Positions 44,932 to 55,317 of a DNA stretch of 64,000 nt are shown here, one piece after another (the stretch's first letter is position 1; each line of letters opens with the position of its first letter). This DNA comes from Hypomyces perniciosus (lineage: Eukaryota > Ascomycota > Sordariomycetes > Hypocreales > Hypocreaceae), in NCBI GenBank assembly GCA_008477525.1, contig SPDT01000001.1, positions 1,922,001-1,986,000 of the forward strand, read 5' to 3'. The translations under genes were made by a program, and so were the position numbers. The notes under the pieces were generated by a model, which was given only the letters and a program-made list of their open reading frames with translations, did not search any database and had not been told where the DNA came from.

Positions 44932-46686
44932 ATGGCACCCAGATGCCCCTGTATCTCCTCTTCAACGACACTGATGCCGTTTCTATATCCATCCCTCTTC
45001 CGCCCACGATGCTCTAACCCCCACTTCGTACTATCTCGCCATGCTCGGCCATCCTCGACTTCGACATCTTCCTCTACCTCCATCCCTCAGTCTCGCCTTA
45101 ATCCTGCCCCTGATGACTACTCCGCGCCCAACTTCGCAGACAAGGCCGATCTGACACTCTATGCCGGCCGTGGTGGCAATGGCTGCGTCGCATTTCAAAG
45201 AGAAGCATTTCTTCCCGATGGTCCTCCCAACGGCGGAGACGGTGGCCACGGGGGTAACGTCTACATCCAGGCAGCTCATGGCGAGACTTCATTGCATAAA
45301 CTTGCCCGCCGGCGCTTCGTCCGCGCAGGACGCGGGAGGCATGGACAGGGAAGCGCACAGGGCGGTATGAGGGGCGAGGACGTTATCATCACAGTCCCTG
45401 TCGGCACCATAGTCAAGGAATTGGAGCGCCAAGATCCTGCTGCTGAAGAGGCCGTGGCAATTAAAGCATGGCAGGCTATGCAGAAACAGCGGAGGCGCGA
45501 GCAGCAAGCGCTGCTAGAGAAGTCAAAGGACAGCCTCAATGAGGACACTCCTTGGGCGATGAATCCGGAAGATGACTACGATCCCGACGCAGACGATCCC
45601 CAGCGCCCCAAATGGTTGCTTTATCCTGGAATGTCCAAGTCTGAAATGAGGTCTGCGGAGTTCCCCAAGCTCCCTAAACGCACTCGACTTTTCCAACAGC
45701 CCCCTGCGCCAGTCTATCTTGATTTGTCGCGACCTACGCCAACACCCATCTTGCTTGCCGCTGGTGGAATTGGTGGCTTGGGAAACCCACATTTCACCTC
45801 GAGGGACCACCCCAAGCCCGTCTTTGCCACTAAGGGCGAGGAATCTGTGACCATGAAGATTTCGCTCGAGCTGAAGCTTCTTGCAGATGTTGGCCTCGTT
45901 GGTCTTCCGAATGCCGGTAAGAGCACTCTCCTGAGAGCACTCACGAACAGCCGCACCCGAGTGGGCAACTGGGCCTTCACCACCTTGCAACCCAACATTG
46001 GCACCATCGTTCTCGACAAGTACTCCGGTCGCCCCACCGTCAAGGCCCAACGCCGATACTCGGCTCTGCTCGGTCCTGTTGAAGAAGGTGACGCCGACGC
46101 CGAACCCAGGACGCGATTCACCGTCGCTGATATTCCCGGTCTCATCGAGGGCGCGCATCTCGATCGCGGTCTGGGAATCGCTTTCTTGCGCCACGTCGAG
46201 CGGGCAGGTGTGCTCGCCTTCGTCATCGACCTTGCCGCCGGGAATGCTGTCAAGGCTCTTCAGGCTCTCTGGCGCGAAGTCAGTCTCTACGCCGAGATGC
46301 GCGAGGAGGAGGAGCGCTCCCGCGAAATTGAGTCCCGCGTCGACTGGGACCTAACATCCGAGGCTACACGCGGGACTGTAAATCTCATGGGCGCTCCTTA
46401 TGGCGCATCTCCTTTTGTGCAGGAGACTCAGGCCCTGACCCCGACGTTACACATCGCCGGCAAGCCATGGTTCGTCGTGGCGACCAAGGCTGACTTGCCG
46501 GAAACGCAGGAGAACTTCCGGGAACTGAAGGCATATCTTGACTCCGTCACCGAGGGGCAGGAAGCGCACCCAGGTGGTGTGGAGGGTGCGTGGACGAAGA
46601 AGTGCGCAGCTATTCCTGTGAGTGCTATCCATGGCCAGGGGGTTGATCGCATTGTCCACTGGACGGTAGGACTGCTGGATGAGTAG
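44932..46686 (+). CDS. MTG2: Mitochondrial Obg-family GTPase Mtg2
   Basis: Intron-free gene for 584 residues. The first 50 residues are rich in Ser, Arg and Pro without acidic residues, as in a mitochondrial presequence. The glycine-rich Obg fold follows (GRGGNGCVAFQREAF, PNGGDGGHGG, RAGRGRHGQG, about 75-150) but is split by a charged insertion of roughly 110 residues before it resumes at AAGGIGGLGNPHF. The GTPase domain has G1 GLPNAGKST (residue 324), G3 DIPGLIEG (400), G4 TKAD (518) and G5 VSAIHG. Mtg2 acts in assembly of the large mitochondrial ribosomal subunit. It is convergent with TRM4, the stops lying about 180 bp apart. Confidence 0.93.
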   Translation: MAPRCPCISSSTTLMPFLYPSLFRPRCSNPHFVLSRHARPSSTSTSSSTSIPQSRLNPAPDDYSAPNFADKADLTLYAGRGGNGCVAFQREAFLPDGPPNGGDGGHGGNVYIQAAHGETSLHKLARRRFVRAGRGRHGQGSAQGGMRGEDVIITVPVGTIVKELERQDPAAEEAVAIKAWQAMQKQRRREQQALLEKSKDSLNEDTPWAMNPEDDYDPDADDPQRPKWLLYPGMSKSEMRSAEFPKLPKRTRLFQQPPAPVYLDLSRPTPTPILLAAGGIGGLGNPHFTSRDHPKPVFATKGEESVTMKISLELKLLADVGLVGLPNAGKSTLLRALTNSRTRVGNWAFTTLQPNIGTIVLDKYSGRPTVKAQRRYSALLGPVEEGDADAEPRTRFTVADIPGLIEGAHLDRGLGIAFLRHVERAGVLAFVIDLAAGNAVKALQALWREVSLYAEMREEEERSREIESRVDWDLTSEATRGTVNLMGAPYGASPFVQETQALTPTLHIAGKPWFVVATKADLPETQENFRELKAYLDSVTEGQEAHPGGVEGAWTKKCAAIPVSAIHGQGVDRIVHWTVGLLDE

Positions 46687-46869
46687 ACTTCACACATATG
46701 TAGAGGCCAGCGATGGCGTGTATCATATACTAGTTGCATAAGCAAGTAGAACATGTAAGGATCACCTGGTTGGAGCTTGTAACGCTATAAGCAAAGAAAG
46801 ATTCCACTATACTAAAAGCAACCCACAAGTTTTTTTCCCAAATACTACATTGATTTCCCTAATCTATCC

Positions 46870-49509
46870 TCATGGAGACCCTTCAGGGGTCGGAATATCC
46901 TCAACGTCAATCTCCTCGGCAACATCCTCTTCCTCGCCCGCCTCCTCAGACTTGGCCTGCTGTCCGTTATCCTTCTGCTTCTGCAGACTGATATTAATCA
47001 ATGGCGACGTATCATTAAAGATACGCAACAACATAGCCGAGCGATCTTCCTTGGGAAGCATCAGATTGAGCGAGTGAATGCTCTTCCATAGCGGCAACGC
47101 CATCCTCTCGCCAAACTCAGGGTCCGAGCCGTCCGGCTCGATGCGCAAGACACAGCATCCCATGCCAATGTCCCTGACGCGCTCACCAATCTCGTCAAAG
47201 TTCTTCCACTCGCCGTTGGTGATCTTGGGGAACATTTCAATCAGAAGCTTACGTAGAGTCTCCTTCTTGCGCAGGTGGATGACGCGTGGCTCGCCGACGT
47301 AGCCCTGGAGAATAGGCATGCCTTCAGACTGGATGCGCCATCGGCAGACTTCGGCTGAGGGGGCGTCTTGCTTCATGAACATACGAACACCGCCGTGGAT
47401 GAATCGGAGACCCCTACCCTCGTTCTCGGTGAGGATGTCTCGCGTCAACGCAGTGGTATAGTAAATAGCCTTGGCGGGCTCGCCCATCTCGTTTCTAACC
47501 ATGTATCGGTTATCGGGGAAGCGAGTTGAGAGTTTGTAGAACTCTTTGATGTTCTGGATAATGGGGTGAGACGGGTCAAGATACTTGAATGGCTCCTCAG
47601 TCGGCCCGTTCCTGCGTGGCTTGCTCGACGGTCCGTTCTGGGGGGCAGCAGCCGGCGTAGTAGCAGGTGTAGCAGTAGCAGGTGTAGCGGCATCAGAGCC
47701 TTCGCCATCCGTCCTGATTTTCTTGGCTGGTTGCTCCTCAGTCTCATCCGCCTCCAAGGGCCGCTTGCTGCCATTGCTTGCCGCATCATCCATTGGCGTA
47801 TCCTCTTGCTTTGCTTCCGCTTCCGGTTCCGTTTCTGGGGCCTTTTCTAGGGCATCTTCCTGTCTTGGGACATCAGTGACGGGTGTATCAGATGTGTCGT
47901 TGGGCTGGGCGGCTGCCTGCTTGGGCTCGTTCTCATTCTTCGCCTTGAACTCAGCCTTCTTCTCCAAGACAGTAATGAAAAAGCCGCCGGTATCCTGCAA
48001 ATGGGGGTAGACCCTCATGCAGCGTTCCAAAGGCAGATCTGAGCCCTCAGGCGTGGAGAACATGGTCGGCACAAGACGTCCAGGTGTCACACCGTCATTT
48101 TCCTCCTTGGTAAACTTTTCGACCTCCTCCCAGGTGTTCCAAATTCGCGAGGTCTTATCCATGATTTTCCACGATTTCAGGCCTGGTCTTCGGATTAAAC
48201 CAGTGAGCTGGTCGCTGCAGTCGACAATCTCGACGTTGTCCAAACCACCGCATCTCTCGATAGCCGCAGCAACCACGGACTCGTTCTCGACCGGGTTCAT
48301 GCTGCAGGTCGAATAAACGACGCGGCCGCCAACTTTGAGGAGCTGCAGGGCCCGCACCAGAATGCGGATCTGGGTGACATGCAATCCCAGGGCATTTCCG
48401 GCGTTCCAGTCCTTCCAAAGGTTTGCATTCTTTCGCGCCGTTCCGTCACCGGAGCAAGGAACATCGGCGAGAATTCTGTCAAATTTCAGATACACAGGCT
48501 TGCTTGAGTCAGGGTCGGTTGAGGGGAGCCTGATGGACGGGAATTGGGTGGCATCATGGTTCGTGACGAGAAGATTGGGGGACGACAATCGCTTAAGCTG
48601 ATGGACCAAGAGGTGGCCACGCTTGTAGTCGGCATCGTTAGCAATAAGCAGACCGGTAGCACGACCAGCATCAGAGGGGTCTGCCTCCAAGTCTACTTCG
48701 GCTTCATCCTTGGTTTCCTCGCCCAGATCCAGGCCATCCTCCTTAGCGAATGAGCGCAGAACCTTCCTCACACGGGACTCCTCGCCCACGTGGATCATCT
48801 CGAGCAACTGGGCAGACTTGCTTCCTGGCGCAGCGCACATATCTAGGACCGTCATGCCCGGTCGAAGGTCCATGAGCAGCGGGGGGATCATACTGACCAC
48901 CTCCTGTCTGCTGATGTTTCCAACGCTGGTCTCCGAGACAAGAAATTTCTGGAAAGCGGCAAACGGGGGGAACTTGCGCACCACGTTCTTCGGCGTAGTC
49001 ATCCACCAGGCGAGCTCGTCGGGATACCAGGACACTGGCTGCGGGGGATCAACGGGTCGGCCATCCTGGTGCTCAATCTTGACAATCTCGGGAATATATC
49101 TGGACCGTAGGAGTCTCTCGACGGAGAGCGCATGTCTGCGCCAACATTAGCAAGAAACGCAAGCGAAGAAGGCAACGAAAGATGGCGCAATCGCATCGAC
49201 GCTGGTCATACATACCCTTTTGAACCGCAAAACCGGAAGCTATTGGGCAACTCGCGCCTCAATGCCTCCCAGAACTGCTCCTTCTCCTCGTCCGGCAGCT
49301 GCAAGAGGGAATCGTAATACTCTTGGAGCTTTGCGTTCTCCTTCACGAGCGCTGGATAGTTCCTCCAGTTGTTTCCCCCACCAGCTCCTCCACCACGGCC
49401 GCCGCCGCCTCTTCGATTCTTACCCTTGAGAGAGAAATAATGTCAATTTCGCGACCTAATTGAAAAGCAAAGGATGCGCGCGACTCACCCTGAAGCCCTT
49501 CTTGCCCAT
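46870..49509 (-). CDS. TRM4: tRNA (cytosine-5) methyltransferase, Trm4/NSUN2 family
   Basis: Three exons: 49509-49489 (only seven codons, MGKKGFR), 49424-49216 and 49135-46870, encoding 831 residues. An RGG-like Gly/Arg-rich start suggests RNA binding. The Rossmann SAM-binding motif is DMCAAPGSKS (about residue 175). The two catalytic cysteines of RNA m5C methyltransferases are Cys304 in PCSGDG (release) and Cys354 in STCSMNP (nucleophile). Trm4 methylates C34, C40, C48 and C49 of tRNAs in the nucleus. An acidic, Ala/Pro/Thr-rich insertion with a basic PAKKIR patch lies at about residues 490-570, probably disordered and possibly a nuclear localisation signal. The tail is acidic. Length exceeds yeast Trm4 (684) mainly through this insertion. 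Confidence 0.94.
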
Positions 49510-50722
49510 TCTCGCGACTGTGCTTGTTATTGTGTGTTTGATGGTCTTCCGGGGAAATTTTACACAGCAGAAAAAACATACATATGCCCCGCTGAGCCGC
49601 AGATGGAAGATGCACTAACTCAGAAGCTTAGTGGCGTCGGCCCAGCAAAGCTTACTGCAGGTCAGGCATGCATGCTGAAGCAACCATTGGTACGAAGTTC
49701 GAAGTACGGAGTAGTCTTATTGAATCAGAGAAACAGCACTTTGTGCACATGATATCTGGGTTAGGAAGAATAGTAGTATTGATAATACTATGCTTGATTG
49801 AATACTTGCCAGGCCTCATGATGGCATTCTAGAGTTTAGTTTAGTATTCTCATGGCAGGTTCTTGGGTCTTCTTTTTGTACATAGAAAGCCTACCCTGGC
49901 CAGGCCTTGGTAGCATCCAAAACCATCTTCGAATCACAAAGCGAAGCCAATGCAGCCATGAGTGCTCTGCAATGGCTGGTAGTACTAGTAGTAATAATAG
50001 GTAGTATAAAGTCCAAAAAAAGATGGGTAGGCATTGAGATATGCAGAGTGCACGATCTGATAATAGTACCAATGCTGCAAAAAGGAAGAGGGCCAACATC
50101 TCACAGTGGGTTCCTCATGAGACATCTTCCGAGCTTCTGCCATTGTCCAGGCATTCATTCAGCCGCACACTCACCGCCTGGCAGAATTTCCAATCACTCA
50201 GCAACGCACAGACCATCCCTCTTGTGTATAAAACTTTGCCTTCCCTCCGTCTCTCTTTCAAATTTCTTCTTCTTTTCTTCTTCATACTTACCTTGTTCCG
50301 TTTTCCCAAGCTCAATAAATTGGGGATTCAGCGTGGAAGGCCTGCATTGCACAGCGCGGAGTCGTTCCTTGCTCCATTGTCCTTCGGGGCCATGGGGGGC
50401 GTAATTTTTGATTTTCACCCACTTTGTGTGTTTTCATTGTGATATCTCTGCTTGCGGAGGCCATGAAGAAGACGAGTGATTAAGGCGGCTGTGATCATTG
50501 GCCACATGTTCAAAACTCGGTCCCCGTTTCTATGCTAGGTTGGATTGCTGAGGTGTGTAGAGTGCTCGTTTATCGTGACGTTGATATTGAAATCGCATTT
50601 AAGGGACCTATTTATGCATCAGCCTTGGAAGTGGAAAGCAAGTTACGGGTCACGACAGCTCCATTACAAAATTGTACGCCAAATCTCATTGTATTCTCCT
50701 CATCTTTGCATCCCGCAATCCA
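49510..50722. other. Spacer upstream of TRM4 and downstream of UTP21
   Basis: A 1.2-kb interval. A TACGGAGTA element lies at 49705-49713, near further GTAC/TAGTA runs (49763-49775, 49980-50004). No gene supported; frames here are 60-165 codons without domains. Confidence 0.45.
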
Positions 50723-53700
50723 CTATGTACGAGGGTTCCTGAGGAAGCTCACCACACCGCTACAATATCCAACCAAATCGTCCAACCTATTACATTCCTT
50801 CTCCTGCTGGACCTTCCATTGCTCCAGAGCCGCCAGTAGTGTCTTATTCTCCATCACAATATCGAAGTGCAGTCGGAGGAATACCGTCATCCATGCTTGG
50901 GCCAGCTCGTAGTCTCTGCGGGCCTGTACTCGCGCAGTAAGGGCTCGGATGAAGTGGAGGAGTTCGTTAGAATCGCTATCTCCACTGCCAGCAGACAGTG
51001 ATCGAAGCTCCAAGTCAGCGCTTGAAGGTGACAACGACTTGAGGTGTTCGATAAAATCCTCGTCTACCAAATGTGAGCACTCATTACTGGCTTTTTAGGA
51101 GGAGTTGTAGCGAAGGGCTGCTTACAGTTGTTATTGGCCGCACCAGCACGAAGCTTTGAGGTGAAGGCCTCCTCAAGACGGGCCCTATCAAGTTTGGTGA
51201 TACGTGACTTTCCGTCTATCTCTGACGCTTCGGTATCGTTCTTTTGTTGTCCCGGAAGCTGGGCATTGGTGGTAGATGGCAAAAAGAAAGGTGCCTTCTC
51301 AGGAAGCTTGGGCGCCTCCTTTGGCTTGTTGCGCTCCTTGATCAAGTCCAGGTGGAGCAGCGTCTGCCACCGGCTCTTGGGGACCAAACTCAACGTCATC
51401 AAATCTGCGCTTAGCTGGTCTACTGTAGGTGCAACAACTCCAATCTCGGCATCTGCCTCATCGTCCTCGAAGGCAGCCTCCAACAAGCCTTGATTGCCTT
51501 CTCCGGAGACTGTCGGTGCAGCGACCAGGCCAATCTCCTTCTCAGAGATTTGTCGGGTCGGTACATGCTTGTATAGAGTCTTATTACTCCAGAGCGTAAC
51601 GCCTGGATCATCTCGGATAGCGGCAGCGAGATACTCGCCCGTGGGTGACATTGCAACAGCATTGCATGGCTTTTCCAACCGAATGGCATCAATAAGATGA
51701 CTCGTTGGCAGATCCCAAACTCTGATTACGGCATCCCGGGAAGCTGCAATGACCCACCGGCCATCGTTTGAGAAGCAAAAGTCATCAATAACGTCCCTTG
51801 GGCCCCAGAACTCTCGAATAGTCTTCTTCGTCTCTATATCGACAACCCGTATCGACATATCGTCGCATGAGAAGGCTAGCAAGTTGTTGGCTGGGTGGTA
51901 TCTGCACCCAGTCGGGAACGTCATGGGCGCCCAGTCGAGTTGATCCAAGAGGCTTCCAGTTAGGAAGTCCCAGAACTTGATCTTTCCATCTAGAGAACAA
52001 GATATCACCATCTTGTTCAAAGAATCAACGATCAAGCCAGTGATGGCCTTAGTGTGCTTGCCAATTCCGGCCGGATATTTCCGGCCACCCTCTGTTTGCA
52101 GTTGGACAACATCATCTGCCTGCCTAAGTTGTTGCATCTTCAACTGGCGTGCTTGCGATGGTGTTAACTTGGACGGAAAACATTGCCGATGAACACCAGA
52201 CTGGAGATTGTACATATCAATGCCTCCTGCTACCGAGCCAACAATGGCGAACGTCCCACAGGGGCTGATGGCAACAGTGGAAACATTTGCACCATCGCCA
52301 GTTGGCAATGCCCAGCGACCAGCTCGTTTCCGTCCCCAGAACCAGGTTCGAGCGTGGGCATCTCCCTTGTGAGCCGTGACAACACTTTCCCAGCCCGTCA
52401 TACCACTAACTTCTGCGTCCATGTTCTTTTTCCGGTTCTGTCCTTTCTGCCAAATCGCTTGCTTGCCAGGCAAGGCTCCCATACCTCCGTCACGGTTTAG
52501 CGACATGGCGATGCATGTGATTTCTGGTGCCTTGAGATCTTCCAAAGTTGTAGTTGGCCCGTGTGCTAAGGCATTGACAGCCAATATGCCAACCTTCTTT
52601 GCCTTTTTGCGAATATTTCCCTGACTCAATTCCGTGCTCTGGCCATCGCGCCGTAGACTCCATCCCCAGAGACTTCTGTCCTGGCCGCCACTAAGAAGCC
52701 ATTTATTCCCAGCTTCTGAGCCATCGAAATCGGAAGGCAAGAAATGCAGGCAGTTAACTGGTCCTGCATGTCCGCTTCGGGTGTGAAGAATCCTAGGAAT
52801 AGGGGAGAATGGAGTCTCGTCAAATATCCACGACTTCAACGAGTTGTCTCGACCGCTTGTCACAATGACTGGTTGACCAACTAGAAACTCGACCTTGCTC
52901 ACACCTCCCCGAACCGCCTGGCCGTTATGGGATGGCGGATTGTGAGCGCTGCGCAATACTCCCATGACACGTCCGCCGCCATTCAGGTCCCAGAACGTAA
53001 CATCGCCAGTAGATGAGGTAGCGGTTGCCATAACACCGTCTTTCCTACCGTCATTACCTGCACCCATACCATCTGTTCTGAAAGAAATGGACGTAACGGG
53101 GGCCTCTGGGTTACCAGCCTCGACTTGAATAACAGTTTTGTCGGTGAGAACATTAGTAACGATTAGCGGGCCGTTCGAGTACGCAACGGCAAGCAGGGAG
53201 AGAGCAGGGCTTGGTTCTAGACAAGTAATAGAGCCGCAATCTGGTGAAGGGGGTAGGATAGTGTAAATAAGCTTGCCCGTGCTGACATTCCAAATCTCAA
53301 CCCAACCATCTTTACGACCAACAAAGATCTTGTTCAAAAATGTCGGCATGCTGGTGATGCCGCCTGTGATTTCGTGGCCGCCTTTGCTAGCTGTCATGGT
53401 GTGGATGGTAGTATAGTGCTCGAGCGTTGCGGTTTTAAAAACTTCGATCCTTGTTGTGGCGCAAGCGACGATCCAGGTTCCAAAGATGAGAATCTGTTGA
53501 ATAGGCTCGGTAATGTCGTCTGGAAGTTGCATTTCATCGACCTTTTTGCCTCGCTGGAACACCCAGATACCCTGTGATTCGCCATCCTGAGAACCACCCC
53601 ATGCCGCAAAAACCTTCTCTCTCCAGGCAAAGGTAGCCGTTATGTCTACGGGAGTCTGTGGGCGAGTGACGAAGACCAAATTGAGACCACGACGCAAGTC

Positions 53701-54007
53701 GTAGGTTTGCAGAGATCTGCCGACTGAGGTTGTGATTTGGAAAGATGTCTTGCCCAGAGGAATCGACGTGAAAGGAATGTTTGATGGAGAGACGAGGCCG
53801 ACAGTCTATGATAGTGGTTAGCCGTACGATAAACCATATAACGAAGTTGCAATTAAGTGGCTAAGAGGGGACCATTGCGACAGAGGGAGGACGAACTCGG
53901 AACGGCGCGAAGATCCGCGAGGAATTGGTCGTGGTTTTTGATGTCTCGCTCAAAATAGTGACCCTCTGGCGCTTTGCCAATGGCCCATCAGGGTCTGAGT
54001 GCGACAT
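50723..54007 (-). CDS. UTP21: U3 snoRNP / SSU processome WD40 protein Utp21 (WDR36)
   Basis: Three exons: 54007-53897, 53805-51126 and 51063-50723, encoding 1043 residues. The conserved opening (FAPFR, then TVGLVSP..PFTSIPLGKTSFQIT and GRSLQTYDLRRGLNLVF) and tandem WD40 repeats forming two propellers (about 40-700; examples KFWDFLTGSLLDQLDW and VIRVWDLPT) match Utp21/WDR36. The C-terminal Utp21 domain (PF04192) follows, from about residue 780 (LPKSRWQTLLHLDLI-type helix) to the end. Utp21 belongs to the UTP-B complex for 18S pre-rRNA processing in the nucleolus. The first intron uses GTTCGT, the same unusual donor as in the F-box gene. The last joins Thr/Tyr codons in phase 1. The start at MSHSDPDG is preferred over an upstream ATG at 54103. 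Confidence 0.94.
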
Positions 54008-55317
54008 CTTGGCGCTGGATAGGGCGTTCTGCGTTTTGCGATCCGTCGTGAGCCGTGGAGCGTCGTCGAGCTGTAAATTTTTGGCGGTGTTGCATATTGC
54101 CATTTTCTGCCACTTTACCTACCCACCGCCTGCCTGTTCTGTTAGTACTTCGTAGTGCGCTCCCATCTGGGATGTGACACTGCCACCCGACCTGCGCCAC
54201 AGAGTGCCCCACATGTCGATACGGAGTGCCCTCATTCCCATTATTTTCGACAACGGCTGTTACTATTATCGCATATCAATTATCCAGCATGGAGGATCTG
54301 GGCTATTTCGGGATTCTATTTATATGGCTTGTTTTATGGGGATTTGGGGTTGATAGTAATACGGGGTTGTCGTACTTCGTATGTATGGTCAAGAATTAAG
54401 ACAATAAAAGCACCGCTATTCTCAAAAGCATTATCCTATGACCTCATACATATGCACTGTTCTGCGTGCTACATTGATATGGTTACATCCTTGATAAACT
54501 TACCACGACGTTGCACTGACAGCTCTCCATCTATATACTCATATGAATCTTGAACTCAAAAGAGAAGCCACCATTCACACTTCACCTCGTATACAGTAAA
54601 TACGATGAATGGACTGGCTAGTTTCCCATGATTTCAACACACCTCAACGCCGCGGAAGCCACACCGCCTGCTGGTGGATTTGCTTGGGCTGGGATTGTCG
54701 GGCAACTTTTCTTCTTGTGAGACTCATCCAGGTCCCAAAACTGGTCCTACCATTCGCCAATCCAGATGGTCCTTCTGGAGTAGCTCCAGTAGCCAAGATG
54801 ATCCTCGCCGCCACAGACCGGCTGCTCAGCTCCCGATTTGTCTGTTTGCCTCGCCATCGTGTCGTGGTGCATGGATTGAGCCTCTGCTAGCGCTACGCCA
54901 GGGGCCTATCCAGAAGCTCGGGGAGAAATGCCATGCCAGCGCCACCACCCACACACCAGTCAAGTTAATCATGCATGGCATCGATCACCTAGCTCCTGGC
55001 CTGTCTCGCTATATATATCCGGGGACAGGCTCCCGAGCTCGTACATTGCGATGTCATCTTCTTCTGCCCCCAGGAGCTGATAGGCGTCTTCATTCCGTTC
55101 CCCCCAGCCCTCAAACGATGTCACATGCCAGTTCCGGCATCGACGATTGCGGCGACAGTTTGAAAATTGAAAATAGTCTCGAGCTCAGTGTTGGGACCCA
55201 GCAGGTGGCTCCGGATAACTAGACTCCATCTTTTGCTTGCTGCTTTAGTGCCTTGCCTCCGATTCCGATAGTGGGAGTAGTCATATCTAGCAGAAAACTT
55301 TGTTGGAGCCCACCACC
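54008..55317. promoter_or_regulatory. Divergent upstream region, UTP21 / VIP1
   Basis: 1.3 kb between divergent starts with no believable gene. A TATA-like run (ATATATATCC, 55011-55020) lies about 300 nt before the VIP1 ATG. Variant elements with TTC centre (TACTTCGTA) occur at about 54146 and 54372. Confidence 0.4.

Noticed and set aside
54609..55222. 182-codon frame upstream of VIP1
   Set aside because: Composition is leader-like, a TATA-like run lies within it, and it shares no domain with known proteins.
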